Of a stretch of 64,000 nt of DNA, positions 7,909 to 17,377 are shown piece by piece; the first letter of the stretch is position 1, and each line of letters begins with the position of its first letter. Under the pieces are notes generated by a model. That model saw only the letters and a list, made by a program, of their open reading frames with translations, was not told where the DNA came from and ran no database searches. Origin of the DNA: Stieleria mannarensis. GTDB lineage: Bacteria > Planctomycetota > Planctomycetia > Pirellulales > Pirellulaceae. The translations under genes were made by a program, and so were the position numbers. Location of the stretch: assembly GCF_014154935.1 (NCBI RefSeq), contig NZ_JACEHH010000042.1, positions 1 to 64,000 of the forward strand. Direction: 5' to 3'.

Positions 7909-8802
7909 CTAGACATCGGAAACATTGGTCCGCCGGCGCACGACGCGTTTGCGCTGAAAGTGCGGTGGCGGGACGACCGGGTGCGGTGCCGTCGGAGGCA
8001 CGTCTTCGGTCGGCGCTGGTGTGGGCATCGGTTCCATTTCGACTCTCGAACGAGCCGCGCCGTCCATGTCGCCCAAGTACTCTTCGCGGACCTTGGGGTG
8101 TTGCTTGACTTCCTCCGGCGTGCCGTCGATCAACACTTGACCTTGGTAGATGACGTAACAGCGGTCGACCGTTCCCAGAATCTCGCGGGCCGCGTGGTCG
8201 GTGATCAACACGCTGATTCCTGAATCACGCAGTTGCGTGATCACGCCTTGGATCGACTGGACCGTCACCGGGTCGATGCCCGCGAACGGTTCGTCCAGCA
8301 TGACGATCTTGGGATCGGAAACCAGACAACGGGCGATCTCCAATCGCCGCCGCTCCCCCCCACTGAGCCCCGCGGCGCGGCTTTTGCGAATGTGCGTTAT
8401 ATTGAACTCTTCCAGCAATTCGTTGGTTCGCTCTTTGCGCTGCTTTCGATCCATCCCCAACAGTTCCAGCAACGCGGAGATGTTCTGTTCGACGGTCAGC
8501 TTCTTGAACACACTGGGTTCCTGAGGCAGGTAGCCCATGTGTCCATCTCGGGCGCGACGAAACATCGGCCAATCGGTGACGTCGCGTCCGTCCAAGTAGA
8601 CACGCCCGCGATCGGGCTGGATCATGCCACAGATCATCCGAAAACTGGTCGACTTGCCGGCCCCGTTGGGCCCCAACAGTCCGACGATTTCCGCTTTGCC
8701 GACGTGCAGATTCACCCCGTCAACGACACGTCGCCGGCCGTAGGTTTTTTGCAGATCGGTCGCTTCCAGAACGGTCGTCGCTTCGTCGTGATCGGAACGC
8801 AT
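7909..8802 (-). CDS. lptB: LPS export ABC transporter ATPase LptB
   Basis: The 297-residue ATPase has Walker A GPNGAGKS, the Q-loop region MGYLPQEPSVFKKLTV, signature LSGGERRRLEIAR, Walker B KIVMLDEPFAGID and the H-loop LITDHAAREIL. The FKKLTVxxN and LITDH(N/A)xRE patterns are characteristic of LptB, the cytoplasmic motor that drives lipopolysaccharide from the inner membrane to the outer membrane with LptFG. Usual LptB proteins are about 240 residues. Here about 50 extra C-terminal residues follow DMDGAA and are rich in Pro and Arg, ending in a basic cluster (RKRVVRRRT). No lptA, lptC, lptF or lptG is next to it. It is 44 bp downstream of the signal peptidase gene on the same strand, so the two could be cotranscribed. 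Confidence 0.92.
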   Translation of the reverse strand: MRSDHDEATTVLEATDLQKTYGRRRVVDGVNLHVGKAEIVGLLGPNGAGKSTSFRMICGMIQPDRGRVYLDGRDVTDWPMFRRARDGHMGYLPQEPSVFKKLTVEQNISALLELLGMDRKQRKERTNELLEEFNITHIRKSRAAGLSGGERRRLEIARCLVSDPKIVMLDEPFAGIDPVTVQSIQGVITQLRDSGISVLITDHAAREILGTVDRCYVIYQGQVLIDGTPEEVKQHPKVREEYLGDMDGAARSRVEMEPMPTPAPTEDVPPTAPHPVVPPPHFQRKRVVRRRTNVSDV

Positions 8803-8846
8803 CGAACTTGAAATCCATTTCGAGAAAGATTGAGAGCCCGTGACCG

Positions 8847-10850
8847 CTAACGGATGAACCGGAAGCGGTCAAAATTAGGCGTGAAGGGGACCGGGGAGTT
8901 CCAGGGGTGTGGCCAGAAGACCATCAGCGCCTTGCCGACCAACAGATCACGCGGGACATACGATGCATCGGCGAACATGTAGGCTTGGTCGCGGAATCGG
9001 TCCGGCAGCCGATTCCCCAGCTTGGTCCCGGCCCAGCAGCGCGCGTCCAGACTTTCCGGGCTGTTATCGCCCATCGGAAAGAACTGGTCCTCCGCCAATG
9101 GGAAGGTGACTTTGCGGCGGGTTTGCCAGCCCGGAAATTGCTCCCACAGATCTGGCCGTGCCATCACCGCTTGGATGTCGCGGAAACTGACGTTCTGTTG
9201 TGCAAGTTGAAACAGCTGGTTCATGTCATAGTCGAAAATACCGAACGAGCTGTTGTCGGTGGCGACGTAGTACTTGTCGCGGTCGATCTTCACACGATCA
9301 ATCGTTGCCGCTCCGCCGCGCACGGCGATTCCGACCGGGCCGGCGTCGAGCGGATGGACGCCGTTTCGGTAGCGTGGATAGGCGTCTTCCATGCTGCGAA
9401 ACTGGCGGGCGTCGAACGTCGTCGGGCCGTCAAATTCGACCAGCGAATCGTCGATCCACAGCAGCAACTGGTCGTCACAATTGCTGTACCGCACCGAGAA
9501 CGAATCGCCGGCGCGGGCGGCGGTTGATCCGGTGACCGTCGCGCTCGTTTTTCCGTCAGGTCCGGAAAACTCCAACGCTTGTTCGCCGTCGACGATCGAA
9601 AGCGTCGCGTTGCCGTTTTCCAGGTCGATCCGGCATTGGTACTGGATCCCCGCTTCGACCAATTCCAGCGTCAGTTCCTTACACTCGCTGGCCACGGTCA
9701 CGTCGGATTCGATGATCAAGTCGCCGACCCAATGCAGTCCGTCGTCAGCCAAGTCGCGTTCGCCGAATCGGGCGTCACCGCGAAACTGAGACAACGGACC
9801 GCCGGACTGGTAATCCGGATTGAAGGTCGTCGATCCGGACCACCGTCCGTTGGAAGGCGTCTTTTCATAGACGTCGCGGCTGGGAACGGTGATGTAACAG
9901 TCATAGCTGTAGAAATCGGTGATCAGCCGACTGCTGTAGGGATCGACGCTGCCCAACGTGCCTCCGTTGGCGGCGCTGTCCCACTGGGCTTGGGTCGGCC
10001 AGCGATGGAAATACCGCAGCCAATGCGTCTTTGATGCGTCACCCGGTTCGACTTTGGCCACCAAGCCTTCGTTGCTGCGTTCGATTGCCCATGAATCGGT
10101 CGGCGGTGCCGACGTGTTTTCGCGCCACGGTTGGATCCGGCTGGGGTAGTTTGATTTGATCAGCAAATCCGGTTGCTGGTCGGAGTCGTAAACGTGATGC
10201 CGCATCGCCAACAGTTTGTCGGCCGGTTTGCGGAGCATCTGTTCGCCGACCGGTTGCCCGGTTGGGGCGGCGTAGACGTCGCCGTGCATGACGCTGATCG
10301 TTTCGTTGGGCAGTCCGACCAGCCGTTTGATGTAGTTTTGTTTCGGGTTCCCCGGGAATTTGAACACGATCACGTCCCAGCGTTCGGGTTCGCTGAGCGT
10401 GTAGGCGAACTTGCTGACCAGAATGCGGTCGCCGTTGAAGGTGGTCGCGTTGCTGTCGTCGGCCAGATCCAGGTTGTTTACGAAGCGACAGTTGGGGCAA
10501 ATGCCGGCGACAACCGTGTCGTCTTGGTAGGGGCCGCGTCGCTCCTTGCTGGCGCCGATTTGAAAGCGATGATCGCACTGCTGACAATCGATATCTTTGT
10601 GGGCCCCCATCAGCGTCGGAGCCATTGAACCGGTCGGGATCACAAAGGCTTCGGCGACAAAGGCCCGAAACAGCAATGCCAGCACGAAGGCGACGACGAA
10701 TGCTTCGACCGTTTCACGGTGCGCGGACGTGCGAATCGAATCGCCGAAGCGTTGTTCGGGGGTTCGATCGTCTGCCTGCGACTCACCTTTCGAGCCGGTC
10801 GTTTTGCCGACCTTGCCGGGATCGCTTGTTTTCTTCGAATTTCGCGTCAT
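8847..10850 (-). CDS. lepB: Signal peptidase I, enlarged, with zinc ribbon and inserted domain
   Basis: The 667-residue protein is a type I signal peptidase that cleaves Sec and Tat signal peptides at the outer face of the membrane. One helix (about 48-66) precedes the nucleophile Ser75 in IPTGSMAPTL. The general-base Lys175 lies in NYIKRLVGLPNE, and the GDN box (FFPMGDNSPESLDARCW) is near residue 610. Two features are unusual. A CxxC...CxxC zinc-ribbon-like pair (Cys89, Cys92, Cys118, Cys121) sits between Ser and Lys. Between the catalytic core and the GDN box there is a long insert with a beta-rich segment (about 340-510) resembling a LamG/concanavalin-like module. Ordinary SPase I proteins are about 200-330 residues. 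The catalytic dyad is intact, so activity is expected. Confidence 0.9.
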   Translation of the reverse strand: MTRNSKKTSDPGKVGKTTGSKGESQADDRTPEQRFGDSIRTSAHRETVEAFVVAFVLALLFRAFVAEAFVIPTGSMAPTLMGAHKDIDCQQCDHRFQIGASKERRGPYQDDTVVAGICPNCRFVNNLDLADDSNATTFNGDRILVSKFAYTLSEPERWDVIVFKFPGNPKQNYIKRLVGLPNETISVMHGDVYAAPTGQPVGEQMLRKPADKLLAMRHHVYDSDQQPDLLIKSNYPSRIQPWRENTSAPPTDSWAIERSNEGLVAKVEPGDASKTHWLRYFHRWPTQAQWDSAANGGTLGSVDPYSSRLITDFYSYDCYITVPSRDVYEKTPSNGRWSGSTTFNPDYQSGGPLSQFRGDARFGERDLADDGLHWVGDLIIESDVTVASECKELTLELVEAGIQYQCRIDLENGNATLSIVDGEQALEFSGPDGKTSATVTGSTAARAGDSFSVRYSNCDDQLLLWIDDSLVEFDGPTTFDARQFRSMEDAYPRYRNGVHPLDAGPVGIAVRGGAATIDRVKIDRDKYYVATDNSSFGIFDYDMNQLFQLAQQNVSFRDIQAVMARPDLWEQFPGWQTRRKVTFPLAEDQFFPMGDNSPESLDARCWAGTKLGNRLPDRFRDQAYMFADASYVPRDLLVGKALMVFWPHPWNSPVPFTPNFDRFRFIR

Positions 10851-10918
10851 TCGTCGCTGCGTGTCAGGATTGCTGTGTGTCGGGATGGATAGGAAAACAT
10901 GAACGAACGGCCTTGGCC

Positions 10919-10965
10919 GACCCTCCCCTCGCTGCGCTCGACGCTCCCTTCCAGGCAGGGTGCCT
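10919..10965 (+). repeat. Dispersed short repeat, family D, copy 1
   Basis: The core CCCCTCGCTGCGCTCGACGC is followed by TCCCTTCCAGG. A copy in reverse orientation lies at 26194-26235. It is one of three repeat families stacked in the 627 bp between the lepB start and the TPR gene start (10851-11477), where no gene was found. Confidence 0.55.
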
Positions 10966-11121
10966 CGGGTGTGTTTCTTGCAGTTGCTCGGTAGGGGGCG
11001 GTCAACGGGAGGATATTAGCCGGTTTGTCGCCCGCTGGGAACTTCGATTGCACGTGGCGATTCTTGGCCACCGCCGGGGACACCCCGCTGAAAACCTCAC
11101 CACCTGTCTGATTGAGTCAAT

Positions 11122-11243
11122 TTTCCTACCTCCAAAATCTTCCTGCCATTTCCCCTGACGCGGCGTCTGGCCGCTTGGATGGGAAATCTGGCCACAGATG
11201 GCAGAATGGAGGGGTGGCAGAATGATGCGGGGCAGAATGATGG
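11122..11243 (+). repeat. Composite dispersed repeat, family B, copy 2
   Basis: The same order of parts as at 7657-7780: TCCTACCTCCAAAATCTTCC first, then GGCAGAATGA-type units (11200-11243), separated by about 55 bp of different sequence. The shared architecture in two intergenic gaps of the same region suggests a small non-coding mobile or amplifiable element. Confidence 0.65.
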
Positions 11244-11308
11244 AATGCCCGTCGGCTGGCGGCAAATCGGCCGTCGGCTCATAAAGTAGGTGCCATTGGG
11301 CTGACGTT

Positions 11309-11367
11309 ACAACGCTCGCCCCTGTGCGGCATAGATCGGGGACCCACCTTCTGGCGACGGTGGCTAC
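11309..11367 (-). repeat. Dispersed short repeat, family C, copy 1
   Basis: Read on the minus strand, this carries a variant of GTAGCTACCTTCGCCAGAAG followed by GTGG, and after about 20 bp a GAGCGTTG block. Copies on the plus strand are at 19366-19425 and 63626-63690. Confidence 0.65.
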
Positions 11368-11477
11368 ATTCACAACGGTGATTTACGGCGTTTCTTCGAC
11401 AAAGTGAGGTTGTCCGACCCGACATCCGAGCTGCACTTTTGGGGCGAAACCGATAGAATAGCGACGGTCCAACGATC

Positions 11478-13478
11478 GTGAGTCTCCTCGCCGGGTTAGT
11501 CGAACAGATGCAGTATTTTTCGCGAAACGATTCCCGCCGAGGCCGCTTGTTGGTCGCCGCGTTGATTGTCTTCTGGGTGGCCTGCCTTGGTTCCATCGCG
11601 TCTCTCGGGGCTGCCGATGGGGCTGGCGGCGACACGGGGGGCAAGAAATCGACCGACCAGTTGATTCAGGAGTTGATCGAGAAACTTGGCAGCGACAGTT
11701 ACGCCACCCGGATCCGGGCCCGGAATCAGCTGAAAATGTACGGGTTGGAAGCGTTCGACGCCCTGCGTGAGGCGCAAAACCACGACGACAGCGAGATTCT
11801 GTCGGCGGCCCGCTATCTGATCAGCAGCCTGCAAGTCAGCTGGTCGAAGGATTCGGATCCGAAGGAGGTCCAAGAGATCCTGAGCGAATATGGTGCTCAG
11901 AACGAAGCCGACCGGCTGGGACGCATCGAATTGCTGGGGCGATTGCGGGATCAGATGGGCGTCGAGCCGCTGGCCCGATTGGCTCGTTTCGATCCCAGCA
12001 TCCCGCTCAGCCGCCGCGCCGCGATGTTGGTGCTGAAACAACCACTCAGTCGTGAAAAAGCCAACCGACGCCGATTGGCCGAACGCATCGAATCGGTGAT
12101 CGGTGAAAACGACCGCGATCCGTCCCAGTGGCTGCTGGCCTATGCGGCTGATTTGCGTGCGGGAAGTTACTCGCCCGAGCGTTGGTCGGAACTCGTGCGT
12201 CAGCAGCGAATGCAGGTCGATTCGGGAGTCAGCCCGGATGTGACCTCTGCCTCGGTGATGGAAATGATTCGTGTGCTGGCCACGCGGGCGCTGTCCGAAG
12301 ATGCGCGCGAGTCGGCTTTGGCGCTGGTGATGGAACACATCGACTTGATCGCTCCGGCGACGCGGGACCTGTCCGAACATGCCGGATGGTCCATCCGCCA
12401 GGGACTGTTCCCGATCGTGGTGACGCTGTACGAAAGGCATCAGCACACCTTCCGCGAAAACGCCGAACTGCTGTACTCGGCCGCCCAAGCCTATGACGAG
12501 ATCGGGCAAAGCGAACTCGCCCAGGAACTTGCCTCCGAGGCGTTGCAGATCAATCCGTTGCCGGAGATTGCCGCCAGCGATTCGGCCGAGCCGGGCGACG
12601 AGGAGAAGCCGAAAGCGGTCGAAAACGCGATCACCGACCACCAACTGCAGGAAATCGCCTACGCCCACTACCAGGTCGCGCTGCTGTTACGTTCGCGAGG
12701 TCGATTCGAATGGGCCGAGCGAGAGAATCGCGAAGTCATCAAGCACTGCGACATCGAATCGATCGTCGGCGTCAGCGCACGTCAGGAACTGGCACGAATG
12801 TTCAGCGAACAACTGCGACACGACGATGCCGCCACCGTGTTGTTTCCGATCGCCGATCGGGCCCAAAAAGATCGCCTGTACCAATCGCGGATGGGTCGCT
12901 GGCAAATCAGTCTCAGCCGAATTCGAAGCCTGTATGAATACGAGTCCGGACTGGCGTTATTGGAAAAGGGCGGCGAGGATCGGACGACTTTAAACGAGGT
13001 CAAAAGCAAGCTTCAACTGGCCTATCGGTTCGACAATGACAACATCGACATCCTGATCCGCATGTATCGTCTGGATGATCCCGGCGACCCGGACTGGAAA
13101 CAGTCGGTGACCAAACAGATTGTCCAGAACCGTGACGCATTGAAACAACGGATCGCACGGATCGAGTCCCGCAAGAAGATCATCGATCCGAAAGACTACA
13201 AGGCAGAATTGGGCGACGCGTACAATCAATACGCCTGGTTGGTCTCCAACACCGAAGGCGACTATCAAAGGGCGTTGAAGTGCAGCCTGGATTCGCTGGA
13301 GTTTCTCGATGCGGATGACATCCCCTATCGCGCCGCCCGACTGGATACCTGTGCCCGTTGTTACTTTGCCCTCGGCCGGGTCGAAGAAGCGGTGGCGACA
13401 CAGCAGCAAGCGATCAAGTTGGATCCGTTTTCACCGCCGATGCTGCGACAATTGGAAGAGTTCCAAGCGGCGCTGTGA
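11478..13478 (+). CDS. Exported TPR/HEAT-type repeat protein, function unknown
   Basis: The 666-residue protein has an N-terminal signal anchor (about residues 20-45, LLVAALIVFWVACLGSIASL) and otherwise looks fully alpha-helical. About residues 58-115 resemble a HEAT-like unit (IEKLGSDSYATRIRARNQL). The middle and C-terminal parts contain TPR-like pairs such as AELLYSAAQAYDEIGQSELA, YAHYQVALLLRSRGRFEWAE and LDTCARCYFALGRVEEAV. Such proteins are scaffolds for protein contacts in the periplasm or at the membrane, and no enzyme motif is visible. The start is GTG 11478, with an alternative ATG at 11508 that keeps the signal anchor. It is convergent with the rhomboid gene, 29 bp apart. Confidence 0.8.
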   Translation: MSLLAGLVEQMQYFSRNDSRRGRLLVAALIVFWVACLGSIASLGAADGAGGDTGGKKSTDQLIQELIEKLGSDSYATRIRARNQLKMYGLEAFDALREAQNHDDSEILSAARYLISSLQVSWSKDSDPKEVQEILSEYGAQNEADRLGRIELLGRLRDQMGVEPLARLARFDPSIPLSRRAAMLVLKQPLSREKANRRRLAERIESVIGENDRDPSQWLLAYAADLRAGSYSPERWSELVRQQRMQVDSGVSPDVTSASVMEMIRVLATRALSEDARESALALVMEHIDLIAPATRDLSEHAGWSIRQGLFPIVVTLYERHQHTFRENAELLYSAAQAYDEIGQSELAQELASEALQINPLPEIAASDSAEPGDEEKPKAVENAITDHQLQEIAYAHYQVALLLRSRGRFEWAERENREVIKHCDIESIVGVSARQELARMFSEQLRHDDAATVLFPIADRAQKDRLYQSRMGRWQISLSRIRSLYEYESGLALLEKGGEDRTTLNEVKSKLQLAYRFDNDNIDILIRMYRLDDPGDPDWKQSVTKQIVQNRDALKQRIARIESRKKIIDPKDYKAELGDAYNQYAWLVSNTEGDYQRALKCSLDSLEFLDADDIPYRAARLDTCARCYFALGRVEEAVATQQQAIKLDPFSPPMLRQLEEFQAAL

Positions 13479-13507
13479 GCGTCAGGAATCGAGCGGGATC
13501 AATCGAG

Positions 13508-14872
13508 TCACGCCCCCCGCGCCAAACTGAGCAGTTCGTCGCGTTTCCTCAAACGCGCTTCTTTCTCGGGTTCGATGACCTGATCTTGCGGCGCGACGAT
13601 TTTTTCCAGCGTTGCGATGGCGTGGTCGTTCCGCTTAAGAATGCGCAACTGAATCTGGGCCAGACGCAGACAGGCGTCGTCGGCCATCGAGCCACGTTTT
13701 TCGATCAAGATCGCCAGCGGGCGAATCGCGTCGACCCACCGCTGGCTGGAGCACAACTGAGTGGCATAACGCATCAACGTTGACTCGGCCAACCCCGCTC
13801 CGATCTTCAATGCGTCCAGCCGCAAAAAAGCCTGCCCGGCCGCGTGCAGATTGTTCGAATCCAAGCTTTGGCGGAGCACGTAGGCCAATCGGTTGAACTC
13901 CGGATGCGTCTGGCATTTCTGGGCCACGCGTTCGGGTGTCACTTCGGTCGACTTGCGTTTCTTGCGCCGCGCTTTCTTTTTCGGCGCGACCGCCGTGGAT
14001 GAGGTACGCGATGAAGTTTTGACTGGCGTGGTTGCAGGTTTTCGTTTGCGAGAGGCCAGCCCGATCCACTGGCTTTTGGATACATCACCACCGGTCACCT
14101 GCAACGCCTTTTCGACCGGGTTCTCGATCTCGTCGTGCTTGTCCTGGTCGCGCCGGCGTTGCTTTTCGCCGTAAAGCAACGGGTACTCCTGAAGCCAATC
14201 ATTGCGCGAAATCACGTCCCAACCTTCGCAATCGACCTGGTCGGTCCGCAGGTAGTAAATCCCGATCGGCAACCCCATCAACGCTCCGATCACGTGTCCC
14301 ATCGCGCCCGACATCGCAAACCCGCTGAACACAACAGACAACACGTCCATGCCGATAAAGAAGACGCAGATCGTCATGATGCGGGCTTCGGCATGGCCGA
14401 CGAACAGAAAGAACCAATAGAAGAAACTGATCTCGTTTTCCGGTGCCCAAACCAGTGCGATCACCATCAGGGTCGAAATCACCCCCGAGGCGCCCGCCGC
14501 CGCTTCCTGGCCGCCCATCAAGAACATCGGCACCTGAGCCACCGCGCCGATCAACAAACAGGACACGAGATAGATCGCCAAGAAACGGGCGTTGCCGACC
14601 TTGCCTTCGACCACCAACCCGAAGCAGAACAGGAAGAACATGTTGCCCAGCAGGTGGAACGGGTCAAAATGCATGAAGTTGCCCGTTAACCACTGCAGCG
14701 GATTGATCTGGTTGAACTGAATCAACAACCAATCGATCTGCTCCGGTTCCAAGTTCCCGATCATCACCTGGAACGTGGTCGCAAAGAAGATCACCACGTT
14801 GGTGACGATGATCCCGCCGGTCACCCATGGCAGGTGATACAGAGGCGCGTCAGTGCTGTAGGGAATGATCAT
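13508..14872 (-). CDS. Rhomboid family intramembrane serine protease
   Basis: The N-terminal 225 residues form six or seven membrane helices with rhomboid hallmarks. These are the FMHFDPFHLLGNMFFLFCFG segment (HxxxN), the catalytic Ser129 in AAAGASGVIS and the partner His193 in AMGHVIGALMGLPIG. Rhomboids cut transmembrane substrates within the bilayer. The C-terminal half is cytoplasmic. It begins with a charged linker, runs through a Lys/Arg-rich stretch (PKKKARRKKRKST, a likely nucleic-acid or membrane-surface contact), and ends with a helical repeat region (about 300-454) resembling a TPR-like domain. The DPFHLLGN wording is typical of planctomycete rhomboids. The substrate is unknown. Confidence 0.88.
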   Translation of the reverse strand: MIIPYSTDAPLYHLPWVTGGIIVTNVVIFFATTFQVMIGNLEPEQIDWLLIQFNQINPLQWLTGNFMHFDPFHLLGNMFFLFCFGLVVEGKVGNARFLAIYLVSCLLIGAVAQVPMFLMGGQEAAAGASGVISTLMVIALVWAPENEISFFYWFFLFVGHAEARIMTICVFFIGMDVLSVVFSGFAMSGAMGHVIGALMGLPIGIYYLRTDQVDCEGWDVISRNDWLQEYPLLYGEKQRRRDQDKHDEIENPVEKALQVTGGDVSKSQWIGLASRKRKPATTPVKTSSRTSSTAVAPKKKARRKKRKSTEVTPERVAQKCQTHPEFNRLAYVLRQSLDSNNLHAAGQAFLRLDALKIGAGLAESTLMRYATQLCSSQRWVDAIRPLAILIEKRGSMADDACLRLAQIQLRILKRNDHAIATLEKIVAPQDQVIEPEKEARLRKRDELLSLARGA

Positions 14873-15676
14873 GCAAACGACTCAACAAAATCGGTCCGCC
14901 CAGACACCCGGATGGTCAACCAGGCCGGGGCAAATCATACACCAAGCTACGGTCGCGAGTTCCCCGTCGAGGAGTGAGATGTTTTGGTCAACCGATTCTT
15001 GACGCTCCCTGGGCGACATCGATTTTGTCGCTGCACGATTTCGCAAGCGACATGGTTTCTCTCCCTTTGGGAGAGACGGCGTTTGCCCAGCAAGCAAACG
15101 CCCGAGAGGGACCGCGCGGTGCGAAAGTCTTGGCGGCTCTTCCCCTCATGGGTACCGGCGAAACGGCGAAGCTGCGCCGCCGATTCGCATTTTGCGATTG
15201 CCAGCACCCTAAATGTACCGGGTTGCTGATGATTCCCCAGCGGGGCCGCAACCCCCTTAATCACCGCTTTAGCGTGATTTCGATTGGCATTGCGGGCAAA
15301 GATCAGTATCATTTAGACCGCTCGTGTGACGCATGTGCACACATGAAGCATCGATTATCGGGGCGATCGATCGGCTGGTGAGCCGCGAGAGTGCGGTCCT
15401 GTGGGACCGTTTTCGCGAAATCAGCTGGCGAGGGATCGAACTCGCATCCGAGTCGGGGCAGCTCGGATGCGGGGCCCTCTCTCATCGCCTTCTCGATAGC
15501 CATCCCGTCGAGCATCAACGGTCGTAGATCGGAGGCTCCCCGACCGGTCGATTGACAATCCCGAAGTGCGCCGATGGTGCTAGCGAAGGGCGATGCTGGG
15601 CCGGCGGCTCACTCGATCAACAGGCCCGCGGCTAGCGCCGGCGGCTCATTGAATCGACCGCCCGCAAGCGAGTGGA
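14873..15676. other. Gene-poor intergenic region with repeats
   Basis: About 800 bp separate the rhomboid start from the OleC-like stop. The part at 15012-15112 is a family A repeat. A minus-strand frame of 69 codons at 15309-15518 has a plausible acidic translation but no recognised motif and weak start context. Around 15613-15640 lies a GATCAACAGGCCC plus GCGGCTAGCGCCG motif pair that recurs inverted at 44310-44350. No gene can be supported. Confidence 0.5.
15012..15112 (+). repeat. Dispersed palindromic repeat, family A, copy 2
   Basis: The hairpin TCTCTCCCTTTGGGAGAGA (15058-15076) is followed by GCGTTTGC/GCAAACGC arms and a GAGAGGG end. The preceding 45 bp match the flank of copy 1 in reverse orientation, so the whole element is about 100 bp. 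Confidence 0.6.
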
Positions 15677-17377
15677 TCAACGCAGCTCCGCGGCCAGTTT
15701 TTCGCGAAAGATCTTGCTGTTGTGCCGGATGTCGACCGGCAGCGGTTTGTCCCGGATGATCACTTCTTGGATCGTTCGCGTGTTCGGGTTTCTGGCGGCC
15801 AGGTCTAACAGTTGCTCGACCAGACGTTGCGATTGTTGGTTGGTCTTTGGCCAGAATTCTCGCAGCGGTTCGATCAAGATGACGGGCGTTTGGTTGCCCG
15901 GCTGGCCGCGACCGACCAGGGCCGATCGATAAACATGTTCGTGGGCGTTGAAGATCGCTTCGCAGGGGACGGTGAACCAGGTTCGATTTCCGTTTCGAAC
16001 ACGGTGTGCCTTTCGACCGCAGAACCAAAAGCGATCTTTCGAGTCCAGGTAGCCGACGTCACCCATGCGATGCCACACGGTGTCTCCGTCAGCGACTTTG
16101 TGCATCGCGTTCTGGTCGCTGCGGACGACATACTTTCGCGTCACCATGGGGCCGGTGACCATCAACTCGCCGATCTTTCCATGGGGCAATTCGGTCACCT
16201 GATCGATCGTTTCGATCGGGCCGTCATCGATTTCAATGACTTTCCAGCGGACGTCCTGGAATCGGGTGCCGACACAAACGCCCTTACCCTTGATTGCCGC
16301 CGGTCCGGTTTCCGCGATCACTTCGCGCGATTCGATCGACGCGATCGGCAGCGCTTCGGTGGCTCCGTAGGGCGTAAAGATCTCTCCGTCCTCGGCGATC
16401 AACCCACGCAGCTTTGCCATCGTCGACGCGGGCACGGGAGCGCCGGCGGAAAGCACGCGCCGCAACGTCGGAAACGGTTGCTTGACGTCATTGGATTCGC
16501 ACCAGCGGACGACGGTGTTCCAAAGCGCGGGCGACCCGAAAGCCTGATCGACTTCCCATTGCCGGGCCGCCTCGATCAATCGTTGCGGATCGACATCGGC
16601 GGGCCGCGTGGGATCCATGTCGGGAATGATCGTGGTGACGCCCATCACGGCATCGAACAAACCAAACAGAGGGAAACAGGCCAAGTCACGCGAGCCACGA
16701 TGGATGTCATAGCGTTCTCGGATCCGGTCGATTTGAGCGTGAAAGGTACCGTGGCTGTATAAGACACCCTTGGGCGGGCCGGTGCTGCCGGTCGTGAAAA
16801 TGATCGCCGCGGGGTCGGGGCGATTGATCGTCGGCAGCGGCGTGGCCTTTCGCGACGATGTCTTCTCCTCAACCGCCGCCTCGGCACCAAGCTGGATGAT
16901 TTGGTCCAGGGTTTTCCCGCCCCAGAAATAGCGTCGTCCGAGAGTGACGTTCCAGGTCGCGGTCGGGAAACGATGCCGCAGCAGGGTCCGGATCGCCTGA
17001 GCTTTGGGGATTCCGACGAACCCGTCCGGCCGTGCGTCGGAGAGGCATTTGACCAGGTGTTTGCGTCCGATGCCCGGGTCGATCAACACGACGATCACGC
17101 CGGCTTTTAGAAGGGCGAACACCAATTCAATGAATTGCGCGCCGAACGGGACGAGCATCGCCAATCGCATGCCGGGTCGGATTCCCCAGGCCACCAACCC
17201 GCGCGCGATTCTGTCGGTCCGCTCGTCCAGATTTTGAAACGTCGTCAGGGCGTAGCTGCGGTTTCCGTCTTCGGCGGGCGGCCCGTTGGGCTGGGCGATG
17301 GCGATCGCGCCGGGCGCCAACGACGCGATCACGCGAAGCCGCGAAGCGACGTTTCCGTCTCGAACTTCGCTGCTCAT
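15677..17377 (-). CDS. OleC-like AMP-forming fatty-acyl ligase (ANL superfamily)
   Basis: The 566-residue protein is an adenylate-forming enzyme. It has the P-loop AIIFTTGSTGPPKGVLYSHG near residue 200, the FTPYGATEALPIAS adenine-binding block, the MGDVGYLDSKDRFWFCGRK hinge motif and the C-terminal NSKIFREKLA lysine segment. The GPPKGVLYSHG plus FTPYGATEALP combination resembles OleC, the beta-lactone synthetase of long-chain olefin synthesis, often annotated as fatty acid CoA ligase. The start at ATG 17377 forms an ATGA overlap with the upstream ATP-grasp gene. No oleA, oleB or oleD is adjacent, so an olefin role is uncertain. It could ligate another carboxylate connected with the cofactor genes upstream. 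Confidence 0.8.
   Translation of the reverse strand: MSSEVRDGNVASRLRVIASLAPGAIAIAQPNGPPAEDGNRSYALTTFQNLDERTDRIARGLVAWGIRPGMRLAMLVPFGAQFIELVFALLKAGVIVVLIDPGIGRKHLVKCLSDARPDGFVGIPKAQAIRTLLRHRFPTATWNVTLGRRYFWGGKTLDQIIQLGAEAAVEEKTSSRKATPLPTINRPDPAAIIFTTGSTGPPKGVLYSHGTFHAQIDRIRERYDIHRGSRDLACFPLFGLFDAVMGVTTIIPDMDPTRPADVDPQRLIEAARQWEVDQAFGSPALWNTVVRWCESNDVKQPFPTLRRVLSAGAPVPASTMAKLRGLIAEDGEIFTPYGATEALPIASIESREVIAETGPAAIKGKGVCVGTRFQDVRWKVIEIDDGPIETIDQVTELPHGKIGELMVTGPMVTRKYVVRSDQNAMHKVADGDTVWHRMGDVGYLDSKDRFWFCGRKAHRVRNGNRTWFTVPCEAIFNAHEHVYRSALVGRGQPGNQTPVILIEPLREFWPKTNQQSQRLVEQLLDLAARNPNTRTIQEVIIRDKPLPVDIRHNSKIFREKLAAELR

Noticed and set aside
15420-15480. tRNA-like segment (GTTCGATC T-loop resemblance) on the minus strand
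   Set aside because: The would-be T-loop is one base too long, and no anticodon arm or acceptor stem pairs with it.
15309-15518. 69-codon minus-strand frame
   Set aside because: Weak start context and no motif; kept only as a note because conservation could not be tested.
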